Source: G963674665 sp964609625 (lineage in GTDB: Bacteria > Desulfobacterota > Desulfovibrionia > Desulfovibrionales > Desulfovibrionaceae). Taken from it: DNA of 61,480 nucleotides. The notes beneath the pieces are model-generated. The model was not told where the DNA came from. It ran no database searches and saw only the letters and a program-made list of their open reading frames with translations. The position numbers were made by a program, and so were the translations under genes. The stretch is from contig CAZSRS010000022.1 in the NCBI GenBank assembly GCA_964609625.1, positions 1 to 61,480 on the forward strand, in the 5' to 3' direction. This document shows, piece by piece, positions 26,232 to 34,006 of the stretch; position 1 is the first letter of the stretch, and every line of letters begins with the position of its first letter.

Positions 26232-27050
26232 TCAGATCACGTCCGCAAAATGTTGTTCTGCGCGCCGGAAGTAGAGGCTGCTCAGTGGCAGCAACACGCA
26301 GGTCAGGACCAGCCCGGGAAGAATGACCCCGAAGTCGGGTGGTTGGCCCGCGAGCATCGCTTTCTGAAACCCGTCGATAATGCCGGCCAGGGGGTTCAAA
26401 CAATAGAGCATGTATATCCAGTCGGAAAGCGACCCAGCGGCCTGGTTTTCGAGCAGGGTCTTCTTGACCAACGCCATGGGGTAGATGATGGGCGATCCGT
26501 ACATGAGCAGTGATATGGCCACGGGCAGGATGTTGGTCACGTCGCGATGGTAGACGTTCATTCCCGCGCCGAGCAGGCAGACCGCCAGCGCTATCACCAT
26601 GGAATAGAGAATGAACACCGGAGCCCAGAGCGCCTGGATGGTCAGCCCCATGTCGTACCACAGCATGAGCAGGGCCAAGATCAAGCAGTTGATGCTCAGC
26701 TCCACGAGCTTGGTCATTACGGCCGTGATGGGGAATACCTCCCTGGGGAAGTAAATTTTCCTGACCAGGGGAGCGTTGCTCACCACGCTGATTACTCCCG
26801 TGGACACGGACTCCTGGAATAGCACCCAGGGCATGAGCGCGGCGAATGTCAGCACCGGATAGGGAACATCCCCGGAGTCGATGCCAACGAAACCCCTGAC
26901 CAGGGTGAAGATGAGCATCAACAGGACGGGTTTGATCACCACCCAGGCAACGCTCAGGTAAGCCTGCTTGTACCGCACCGAGAGTTCCTTCCAGGCCAGG
27001 ATGACGAGGAGTTCTCGATATTGCCAGAGTAGTTTCAGTCGTCGGAACAT
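26232..27050 (-). CDS. Polysaccharide ABC exporter permease (Wzm-like, ABC-2)
   Basis: 272 residues with six hydrophobic segments and the N-terminal cytoplasmic motif ELSVRYKQAYLSVAWVVIKP typical of Wzm/KpsM-type permeases. MNVYHRDVTNILPVAISLLM and LNPLAGIIDGFQKAML complete the ABC-2 pattern. It forms the membrane channel for the Wzt-like ATPase, which follows 11 bases later. An ABC-type exporter in a locus that also has Wzz and a tyrosine kinase is not the usual XrtA arrangement. Confidence 0.93.
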   Translation of the reverse strand: MFRRLKLLWQYRELLVILAWKELSVRYKQAYLSVAWVVIKPVLLMLIFTLVRGFVGIDSGDVPYPVLTFAALMPWVLFQESVSTGVISVVSNAPLVRKIYFPREVFPITAVMTKLVELSINCLILALLMLWYDMGLTIQALWAPVFILYSMVIALAVCLLGAGMNVYHRDVTNILPVAISLLMYGSPIIYPMALVKKTLLENQAAGSLSDWIYMLYCLNPLAGIIDGFQKAMLAGQPPDFGVILPGLVLTCVLLPLSSLYFRRAEQHFADVI

Positions 27051-27068
27051 GTGCCATCTCGCTCCGGA

Positions 27069-28082
27069 TCAGAGAGAAATTGATTTGCGGACCAGGGCGC
27101 CGATTCCGGTGGCCAGGGGAACCGGAAGCCGCCTCCAGGCAGCGGCGACAATTCGCCGCAGGACGGATTCCCGGACCGAACCCAGAACGGCCGGGGCCAG
27201 GGTCGCTACTCCTTGCCAGTACAGGGGGGCGGGTTGGGCTCCCCATTGCATCTTGAAACGAAAGGTGTTGCCTCCAGGAGTGGAGCGCCCGAAATCAAAG
27301 CCGGTCATGCCCTTGTCGGCAGCGTGGGCAAGGAACCCCCAGTAGAGCAGCATGTTGGGATTGCCGCGGTTGTAGCGGCGTAGCGATGAGGCCCAGGGGA
27401 TGTACATGGTCTTTCCATGGGTCAGGACCATACCCGCGGCAGCGGGGCTTCCGTCCGGCATGCGGACCAAGCCGATGTGGGCGTCGGTTCCGTATCCCCT
27501 GACCACCGCGCGCAAGAACCCGGCTGAATGGGCCGGGGAGCCGATGTCCCGCATGTTTTCGGACCAGACCGCGTAGAAATCCACAAACAGTTCCTCGTTG
27601 CCGAGGTTGAAGCTGAGACCGTCGCGGGAGGGTTTCTTCACCTGGCTGCGAAGCTTGGCCTTGAAGCCCCGCAGCAAAGCCTCGCTCGAACCGGGAAGTT
27701 CCAGAAGCATGCGGACCTTGGTGGGATGCGCCGGAACATCGGCAAAGGGATGCATGGCGCGGATGTCGGTCTTTCCCGAGGATCTCGCGGTCTCCAACAG
27801 TGCCTGCCGCGCCTCTTCGGTGTCGGCCAGGGGGCCGGCCGCGTCGCAATAGGGCAGGGAAACAAGCCTGGCGGACATCAGGGGCCCGCGCATCCTCGTC
27901 AAGGGCAGCAACCCGACAAGGCGTCCGTGTTCTTCCACAACCAGCGGCGCGGCCTGAAAACCGTAAGCCTGCTCGATGGCGTGCATCCAGGCGAAACGAT
28001 GGTAGGGGCAAGCCAATGGATGATTCAGGACGTATTCTTCCCAAGCTGGGATGTCCTTGGACGATGCAGGGCGCACGTTCAT
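27069..28082 (-). CDS. FemAB-like protein of the XrtA/PEP-CTERM system
   Basis: 337 residues from the ATG at 28082, which shares an ATGA with the previous stop. The pattern fits the FemAB-related family associated with XrtA loci: FKAKLRSQVKKPSRDGL, SENMRDIGSPAHSAGFLRAV, YIPWASSLRRYNRGNPNMLL and FDFGRSTPGGNTFRFKMQWG. The general fold transfers aminoacyl or acyl groups; the true substrate of this family is unknown. It lies between the XrtA-type glycosyltransferase and the ABC permease. A more distant AT-rich relative occurs at 6103-7119. Confidence 0.85.
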   Translation of the reverse strand: MNVRPASSKDIPAWEEYVLNHPLACPYHRFAWMHAIEQAYGFQAAPLVVEEHGRLVGLLPLTRMRGPLMSARLVSLPYCDAAGPLADTEEARQALLETARSSGKTDIRAMHPFADVPAHPTKVRMLLELPGSSEALLRGFKAKLRSQVKKPSRDGLSFNLGNEELFVDFYAVWSENMRDIGSPAHSAGFLRAVVRGYGTDAHIGLVRMPDGSPAAAGMVLTHGKTMYIPWASSLRRYNRGNPNMLLYWGFLAHAADKGMTGFDFGRSTPGGNTFRFKMQWGAQPAPLYWQGVATLAPAVLGSVRESVLRRIVAAAWRRLPVPLATGIGALVRKSISL

Positions 28083-29311
28083 GCGGTTCCCCCCGTCACG
28101 CCGGTGCATTCAAGAACACTGTCCAGCGGCGCCAGACATGTCTCCCACTTGTAGACACGCTCCATGGCTGCCCGGGCCTTACGTCCCATGCGCCCGGCTC
28201 TGTCCGGATCGAGAAGAATGTCTGCCGCGGCCCGGGCATAAGCCGCCGGGTCCGCCTTGCACACCTCCAATTCCTCTCCGGGCGTCGCACGAATGCCTTC
28301 CAGGGACTCCGGCGTGCAGAGTACGGCGCGACCCATGGCCATTGCCTCGAGCACCTTGTTCTGGATCCCCCTGGCGATGTGCAGCGGCGCCACGGACAGC
28401 GAGGAGGACCAGACATGGGGGCGGACGTCCGGCACCTGCCCGGTGACCGTGACACCTTGGATGGCCGAGAGTTCGCGCACCTCGGGCCTCGGCTCGCGGC
28501 CGACAATGCTGAACACGGCATGCGGCACCTGTTCACGGATCAGGGGCAGGACCTTTTTGGCGAACCAGCGGACTGCATGGACATTGGGTGGATAGTCCAT
28601 GGCACCGCAGAAGGAGATCTTTCCCGGAATCGGGGATGTCTGCGTCGGTCTGAACCAGTCCAGATCAACGCCGTTGGTCATGGCGCAAATGCCTCGGGAT
28701 ATACCGCTCCCGCGACGGAGCAGGTCTGCCTCGGCCTCGGAAACCAGGTAAATCTTGTCGAAAAAGGAGCACAGTCGTTTCTCATAGGCCCCGAGGAGTT
28801 GTCCCTCGAGGGCATGGACCGGCCACATGGGGCTCTTCCGGTTCCTGGAATATTCCCGCCATTTCTCGGAGTCCACGTCGACCATGTCCAGTAGCAGCTT
28901 CGGCCTGCCGCTGCCCTGGAGGGAGCGCAGCGCCGGGCTGGAGAGGAGGTACTCGGCCATGGGGCTGCAGAAGCAGAAGATCGCGTCCAGGTGGGTGCCC
29001 CGGAGCAATTGCTCGAACCGCTGTTGCAGGGCCGGGCTGAAGAAGAATCCAGCGCTGAGGGGTCGTCCCCGTAGGGGTGAGAGGAGGGCTCGCGCTTGGC
29101 GTCGCTTCGGATTCAAGAGAAACAATTCCACGCTTTCGCACAGGGATTCGAGGGGAGCGCGATTTTCCAATTCCGCAGCGTTGTCCGCCAGCGCCAACAG
29201 CCGCACCTTGACACCGCGCCGGGCCAAATGCCGGATGATGTTGTAGGAGCGGATCTTGTCCCCCTTGTCGGGCGGAAAGGGCGGACGATGGGCGAGAAAC
29301 ACGAGGTCCAA
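28079..29311 (-). CDS. XrtA/PEP-CTERM system glycosyltransferase
   Basis: 410 residues. The N-terminal HRPPFPPDKGDKIRSYNIIR and the middle DMVDVDSEKWREYS are hallmarks of the glycosyltransferase family found in XrtA EPS loci, and the C-terminal part reads IARGIQNKVLEAMAMGRAVL. It is a GT-B (GT4-like) transferase acting in the cytosol on the EPS precursor. The gene starts three bases after the preceding deacetylase stop and overlaps the FemAB gene by 4 bases, so the three are probably translated together. Confidence 0.9.
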   Translation of the reverse strand: MDLVFLAHRPPFPPDKGDKIRSYNIIRHLARRGVKVRLLALADNAAELENRAPLESLCESVELFLLNPKRRQARALLSPLRGRPLSAGFFFSPALQQRFEQLLRGTHLDAIFCFCSPMAEYLLSSPALRSLQGSGRPKLLLDMVDVDSEKWREYSRNRKSPMWPVHALEGQLLGAYEKRLCSFFDKIYLVSEAEADLLRRGSGISRGICAMTNGVDLDWFRPTQTSPIPGKISFCGAMDYPPNVHAVRWFAKKVLPLIREQVPHAVFSIVGREPRPEVRELSAIQGVTVTGQVPDVRPHVWSSSLSVAPLHIARGIQNKVLEAMAMGRAVLCTPESLEGIRATPGEELEVCKADPAAYARAAADILLDPDRAGRMGRKARAAMERVYKWETCLAPLDSVLECTGVTGGTA

Positions 29312-29314
29312 GGA

Positions 29315-30271
29315 TCAGGCCTCCCTCACCGGAGGTGCTCCTCCGCCTGCCGGGCCAAGGGGTCTATCGAAGAGCTTTCCGAGCAGGTCGCCCATGGGCA
29401 TGAAGCGGAAGGTCGCGAGAAGAGCCTCCAGGCGTTTCTCGGTCTTGTGCAAATTGATATAGTGGCGGAATCTGGAGCGCCAGCTACAGGGAATCCTGGG
29501 CTGCTTGGGGTCTACCTCCCAGGGGTGGACGTAGATCGCAACGGGCATGTCGTCGACTTTATGAATGCGGCGCAGTCCCGCGAGCGTGAGGCGTGTGGGG
29601 TAGAGCCTGAGATACCCGCCCCCTCCGACCGGTAGCCGGATGGACTTGCCGAACAACCTGGTTGGCATTGTCGAGGGAGGGAACTCCAGCAAGGAGCCGT
29701 TTTCCCTCTCGAGGACATGCGGCCGGAAGGGTGCGCCCGGGATACCGTAGGTGTCGTGGTACGTGGGAAAGATGCTGGAGTCGAAGACAAAGCCCTCCTC
29801 GATGAGGATGTCCAGAGCCCAAAGCGAGGAATTGGTGATTGAGTAGCTCGGCGCCCTGTAACCGAGCACGGGCACGCCGGCGATGTCCTCGAGCAGGGAT
29901 TTGGCGCGGCGGATGTCCTTGCGGAAGAGTTCCGGGCCGATCCGGAAAATCAGGTCGTGTCCGTATCCGTGGCAGGCTATTTCATGGCCGTGCCGGGCAA
30001 TCTCCCGCACCAGGGTGGGACGGCGGCGGGCGATCCAGCCGAGGACGAAGAACGTGGCCTTGACCTCGAAACGCGCGAAGAGATCCAGGATGCGCCTGGT
30101 ATTGTCCTCCACGCGCAAGCGGATGGAATCCCAATCCGAGCGGGGGACGAAGGGGACCATGGCGTTCACGTGGAAATAGTCCTCGACATCCACTGTCAGG
30201 GCGTTGTGCGGACCACTGCGGTGTGTCTTGTCCGCCCCCTCGGCCAAGCTCTGCAGTGCCAGTCCGATCAT
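29315..30271 (-). CDS. XrtA-associated polysaccharide deacetylase
   Basis: 318 residues. The NodB-type start is ALTVDVEDYFHVNAM; the sequence continues with HGHEIACHGYGHDLI (metal-binding His residues), VLGYRAPSYSITNSSLWALD and SSIFPTYHDTYGIPGAP. This matches the deacetylase subfamily (PuuE-like) in PEP-CTERM/XrtA loci. The likely role is removal of acetyl groups from the EPS or its lipid-linked precursor. No signal peptide is seen. The ATG overlaps the ATPase stop in ATGA. Confidence 0.92.
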   Translation of the reverse strand: MIGLALQSLAEGADKTHRSGPHNALTVDVEDYFHVNAMVPFVPRSDWDSIRLRVEDNTRRILDLFARFEVKATFFVLGWIARRRPTLVREIARHGHEIACHGYGHDLIFRIGPELFRKDIRRAKSLLEDIAGVPVLGYRAPSYSITNSSLWALDILIEEGFVFDSSIFPTYHDTYGIPGAPFRPHVLERENGSLLEFPPSTMPTRLFGKSIRLPVGGGGYLRLYPTRLTLAGLRRIHKVDDMPVAIYVHPWEVDPKQPRIPCSWRSRFRHYINLHKTEKRLEALLATFRFMPMGDLLGKLFDRPLGPAGGGAPPVREA

Positions 30272-31365
30272 TCCTGCTCCTCTCTGGAGCTTGCGGTGTC
30301 GGAGCTTTCATTCCACAGCTCGAAACTATCCACGGAGTCTCGTTCCAAAGAAAGGTTCGAGAGATGGATTTCAATGCGATCAAGCCGTTCAGAGATGGTC
30401 TTGGTTACGCGTTGCATTTCCTCCATGAAGGGCTTGAAGGAGTCGAGTTGGCGTTCCATACCAAGCAGGACTCGGCTGAAACGTTTCCTGACACGGTCCA
30501 TGTCCGGAGACTGTGGTGAATTCCCGGTTCCTTTCTCGGGTACTAAATCCCAGTACGTTGCCTTGAAGTCGAGATCCTCTACAACTCTTTGGACACGCTG
30601 GACGTTGATGTTGTTGGTGGACTCAACGTAGGCGTCCAGGAGCAGATAGTCGCAGAGGATGTTCACGAGGCGGGGAATACCTCTCGTGGCGTTGAATATC
30701 TCGCCTATGGCGTCAACCGGGAAAGTGGCTGCCGCGCGGTTGCCGGCCTTTTCCATGCGGAAGGAGATGTAGTTCTCGAGTTCGTCCAAGGACAATGGGT
30801 GCAAATGACAATTAACGCCGATGCGCTGACGCAGTTGCAGGAGCTTGGGGTCCTGGAGAACTCCGCGCAGTTCAGGCTGCCCCACGAGGACGATCTGCAA
30901 GAGCTTTTCGTAGTCGGTTTCCAGGTTGGACAGCAGCCGGATCTCCTCCAAGCTTTCAACGGATAGGTTCTGGCTTTCGTCGATTATGATCATGGAACGT
31001 TTGCCCTCGGCAAAGCGTTCGATCAGGAATGCATTCAGCTCGTCGAGGAGTTGCAACCGCGTCTTGCCCGAGGCGTCGAGTCCGAAGTCCGCGTTGATCA
31101 GGCCCAGCAACTCGGAGGAATCGACCTTTGTATTGTAGACCTTCGAGATCATCAAATCCTTGCGGCGGAGATTGACCATGTTTCTGATGATCGTTGTCTT
31201 TCCCGAGCCGATGTCCCCGGTCAGCAGGATGAAACCGGCCATGGAGGCGATGCCGTAATCCAGATAGGTCATGGTCCGCTTGTGGGAGCGGCTTAAATAA
31301 AGCATCTCCGGGTTCGGCAGCAAATCGAAGGGTTTTTTTTCGAAAGCGAAAAATGATTCGTACAA
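30268..31365 (-). CDS. XrtA-associated AAA ATPase (GspA/ExeA-like)
   Basis: 365 residues. Walker A is GDIGSGKT (50-57) and Walker B MIIIDE (to E130), followed by LVGQPELRGVLQDPKLLQLR with sensor and arginine-finger residues and the GIPRLVNILCD sensor-2 region. This is the ExeA/GspA-type ATPase subfamily found in XrtA EPS loci. A charged C-terminal tail beyond residue 285 looks helical. It may energise assembly or secretion of the EPS machine; the mechanism in XrtA loci is not known. It lies between the tyrosine kinase and the deacetylase. Confidence 0.92.
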   Translation of the reverse strand: MYESFFAFEKKPFDLLPNPEMLYLSRSHKRTMTYLDYGIASMAGFILLTGDIGSGKTTIIRNMVNLRRKDLMISKVYNTKVDSSELLGLINADFGLDASGKTRLQLLDELNAFLIERFAEGKRSMIIIDESQNLSVESLEEIRLLSNLETDYEKLLQIVLVGQPELRGVLQDPKLLQLRQRIGVNCHLHPLSLDELENYISFRMEKAGNRAAATFPVDAIGEIFNATRGIPRLVNILCDYLLLDAYVESTNNINVQRVQRVVEDLDFKATYWDLVPEKGTGNSPQSPDMDRVRKRFSRVLLGMERQLDSFKPFMEEMQRVTKTISERLDRIEIHLSNLSLERDSVDSFELWNESSDTASSREEQE

Positions 31366-31393
31366 GGAAAACGCTCCGGGCCGGAAGGTTCGC

Positions 31394-32230
31394 TCAGTAG
31401 TATGAGTTCATTCCGTATTGGCTGGCGCCAGTGAAGCCGGCGGCTTGGTTATATACGAGTCCAATGATTTTCGATTTTTCGAGAGTCTCGAGACCTTTTT
31501 CCACCTGTACAAGGGAACTTCCGCCTTCCTTGATGATGTAGATAATGCCATCGACGTTGTGGGCCAGAATCCGTGTTTCCGCGAACGGAATCACAGGGGG
31601 CGTGTCGATGATGATGTAGCGGTCGCTGTAACGGTGCTTCATCTCGGAGAGTAACTCCGTCATGCGCTTGGAGGAGATCAGCTCCACCGGATTGGAAGCC
31701 GGTGCTCCGGCGGGCAGGATCCGCAACTTGCCGATGTCGGTTTTTACGATTGCCTCGCTCAGGGTTGTCTTACCGGTCAAACATTCCGTCAGTCCGGCTC
31801 CGCCTTTTATATCGAGGAAGGAGGCGACCGAAGGTTTGCGCAGGTCGGCGTCGATCAGCAGCACCGTATAGTCGTACTCCCTGGCCAAGCTGATGGCCAA
31901 ATTGATGGAGATGATGGACTTGCCCTCATTGGCGAGGGAACTGGTGACCATCAAGGTATTTTTGAAGCTCGCTCCCCTGGTGGACTTGATCAGGGATTCC
32001 TTGAGAATGCCGAACTGTTCCGCCGCGGCGCGGTTCTGCTCGCCTCCCATGAGAAACAGGGGATCGTTCTGGATCCAAGTTGGAATGGTATGGACAGGGC
32101 CCTTATGCTCGGCCCCTTCCGTTATGATCGGAGAGTCGTATGGCACTTCGCCGTCCGGAAGCGCCTGGAGCGCGAGGGCTCTCTTTCTTTTTTCCAGAGC
32201 CGCGCTGATGGTGTCTTCAAGTTTGCTCAT
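31394..32230 (-). CDS. XrtA-associated tyrosine autokinase (BY-kinase, Wzc cytoplasmic-like)
   Basis: 278 residues from the ATG at 32230 with GAGG 9 bases upstream. Walker A SSLANEGKS, Walker A' LLIDADLRKPS and Walker B YIIIDTPPV identify a bacterial tyrosine kinase of the type paired with Wzz-like membrane proteins. The C-terminus ends in a short tyrosine-containing tail (GASQYGMNSYY) that could be autophosphorylated, though it holds fewer Tyr residues than Wzc tails. The kinase should control polymer length together with the chain-length protein encoded 47 bases upstream. Confidence 0.92.
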   Translation of the reverse strand: MSKLEDTISAALEKRKRALALQALPDGEVPYDSPIITEGAEHKGPVHTIPTWIQNDPLFLMGGEQNRAAAEQFGILKESLIKSTRGASFKNTLMVTSSLANEGKSIISINLAISLAREYDYTVLLIDADLRKPSVASFLDIKGGAGLTECLTGKTTLSEAIVKTDIGKLRILPAGAPASNPVELISSKRMTELLSEMKHRYSDRYIIIDTPPVIPFAETRILAHNVDGIIYIIKEGGSSLVQVEKGLETLEKSKIIGLVYNQAAGFTGASQYGMNSYY

Positions 32231-32277
32231 GTCTCGTGTCCTCAGGGAAAGATGGCCGTCGCACTCCCTGCAACTGC

Positions 32278-33837
32278 TCAGGCAGCGGCAATGGCATCCC
32301 GCAGCCATTTGAAGAATTGGATGTTTTGGAGTTGTTTCTCCAGAATTCCACTACCGGTGATTTCCAGGTAGAGAGCCCCCCCGGCGCAGGCCAGGGGCAC
32401 GAGGACGAGAACCAGCATGGCGGTGTTGATCCGCAGGTTTCGCAAGCGGTCCTTTGGCTTGGCGATGAATGGGAGAATGGCGAGGACGCGAACGCCCGTT
32501 GCTCGCAGCTCGTTGACCGAGTTGATGGTGCCCTTGAGAAAGCCCAGAAGCAGGATAAATCCAATGGCGCCGGCCGTGCCGAACACGATTCCTGCCACGA
32601 TGATTGCCGGCCGATTGGGACTGGAATGCGTCGTGGGCAGGATCGCGGGATCCACGATACGGAAACTCATGGCCTTGTCCTCGAGTTCCATCTGCTTGGA
32701 AACCTCGGACTGCCCATAGCGGGAGACCAACTGCTTGTAGATGATAGCCTCATTCTCCTTGATGCGGTTGAGTTCCATGAGTTCAGTCTGGATATCGGGA
32801 ATTTCCCGGATTTGTCGCTTGTTCTTCTCGATGCTCTCCTGCAGCTGCGCGATTCGCTGATCAATGGAAGTGAGTTCCACGTCTATCAGCTCCTTCTGGA
32901 GAACGATGTCTTCTTGCTGCTCCGGTGGCGTGTCGGAGACAGTCTGGACTGTATCGGCATCAGGTGCACTGCGGAGCTGCTCGAGTTCACTGTCGATCTG
33001 TTTGATCTTGGGATGCTTTTCGGAATACCTGCCCGCCAGGACCGCACGTTGCTCCTCGAGTCCCTCTATCCGTTTGCGGGTCGGCGAGGGAACGGTGATT
33101 GTTCGACCGGCTGCTCGCTTGGGAACCTTCTCCAGCAGATTTCGTTTGGCCTCCAGGTGATTGCGTTGGATGGTCAACTTATTGATGCCTTCCTCGGCTG
33201 CCTGGATTTCCCTCCGCAGTTCGCCGATATCCAAGGTCAGGCTGAGTCCCATCCTGGCCTTGTATTCGTTGATGTCCTGCTCGGCCTTGTCCATGCGCTC
33301 CTTGAACAACTCGATCTGGTCCTTGAGAAAGCGCGTGGCGGCCAGGGATTCGTCCCGCTTCGAGGCCGTGTTGATCTCAATGTACTTGTTGACCAGGGTA
33401 TTCACGAAGTCCCGGGCGATGTATGGTTTTTCATGGGAAATGGAGACCGAGAAAATGCCGCGTTTTTCGTCGAGGCTTATTTGGACAATGTTCTGGAGGC
33501 GGGTGATGAGCATCTCCAGTTCGTTGCTGCCCCCAAGTCCCATGTCCATATCCAGCTTCTTGGTAATTTCAAGAAGCATCTCGCGACTGAGCATGGCCGT
33601 CTTCATGACCCGGATCTTGGCGGACATGGACGGGGTGATGGCGATGCCCCGGACGAGTTCGGAGATCACGTTTTCTTCGACAAAAAAAGTGCATCGCGCG
33701 GAATAGGTCTTTGGCAAGGCATAGCTGAAGATGATGCTGGCAAGGACAATTGCCGCGAAGATGACCCCGAACAATATCCTATGTTGCTTGATCGTCTTGA
33801 GATACTTCTTGTATTCCAAAAGGATGTTCGTATTCAT
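32278..33837 (-). CDS. XrtA-associated chain-length determinant (Wzz family)
   Basis: 519 residues. An N-terminal transmembrane segment (about 21-40) and a C-terminal pair (about 430-450 and 485-505) flank a long periplasmic part with coiled-coil stretches (about 160-390). The C-terminal SSPNRPAIIVAGIVFG matches the proline-rich Wzz motif. This fits the XrtA-type chain-length family. It sits in the inner membrane, sets polymer length and anchors the tyrosine kinase. A gap of 169 bases without a clear gene separates it from prsT. No Wza-type export gene lies beside it, although that gene is normally next to this family. Confidence 0.93.
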   Translation of the reverse strand: MNTNILLEYKKYLKTIKQHRILFGVIFAAIVLASIIFSYALPKTYSARCTFFVEENVISELVRGIAITPSMSAKIRVMKTAMLSREMLLEITKKLDMDMGLGGSNELEMLITRLQNIVQISLDEKRGIFSVSISHEKPYIARDFVNTLVNKYIEINTASKRDESLAATRFLKDQIELFKERMDKAEQDINEYKARMGLSLTLDIGELRREIQAAEEGINKLTIQRNHLEAKRNLLEKVPKRAAGRTITVPSPTRKRIEGLEEQRAVLAGRYSEKHPKIKQIDSELEQLRSAPDADTVQTVSDTPPEQQEDIVLQKELIDVELTSIDQRIAQLQESIEKNKRQIREIPDIQTELMELNRIKENEAIIYKQLVSRYGQSEVSKQMELEDKAMSFRIVDPAILPTTHSSPNRPAIIVAGIVFGTAGAIGFILLLGFLKGTINSVNELRATGVRVLAILPFIAKPKDRLRNLRINTAMLVLVLVPLACAGGALYLEITGSGILEKQLQNIQFFKWLRDAIAAA

Positions 33838-34006
33838 CTGAATGCTGTTCCCTGTCCCTGATTATGGAGTTCAGACCGCTGCATCTGCTTCCTGGAAGCG
33901 GCCTTGGGTTCCTGACTGGATTCTCGGGCATGAGGCTCCCCGAGCATGCATGAGCCATGCCACCCTCCAGGCGCTGCAGGAATTCCAGGACCCACCACAT
34001 CGGGCG

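Noticed and set aside
24916..26274. A 452-codon plus-strand open frame
   Set aside because: It is opposite the ABC ATPase, which has every ABC motif; the shadow frame has none.
26221..27246. Long N-terminal extension of the ABC ATPase
   Set aside because: It overlaps the permease gene in another frame; the ABC domain begins at the ATG at 26220.
32236..33861. A 541-codon plus-strand open frame
   Set aside because: It lies antisense to the well-supported Wzz gene, and its protein has only low-complexity shadow character.
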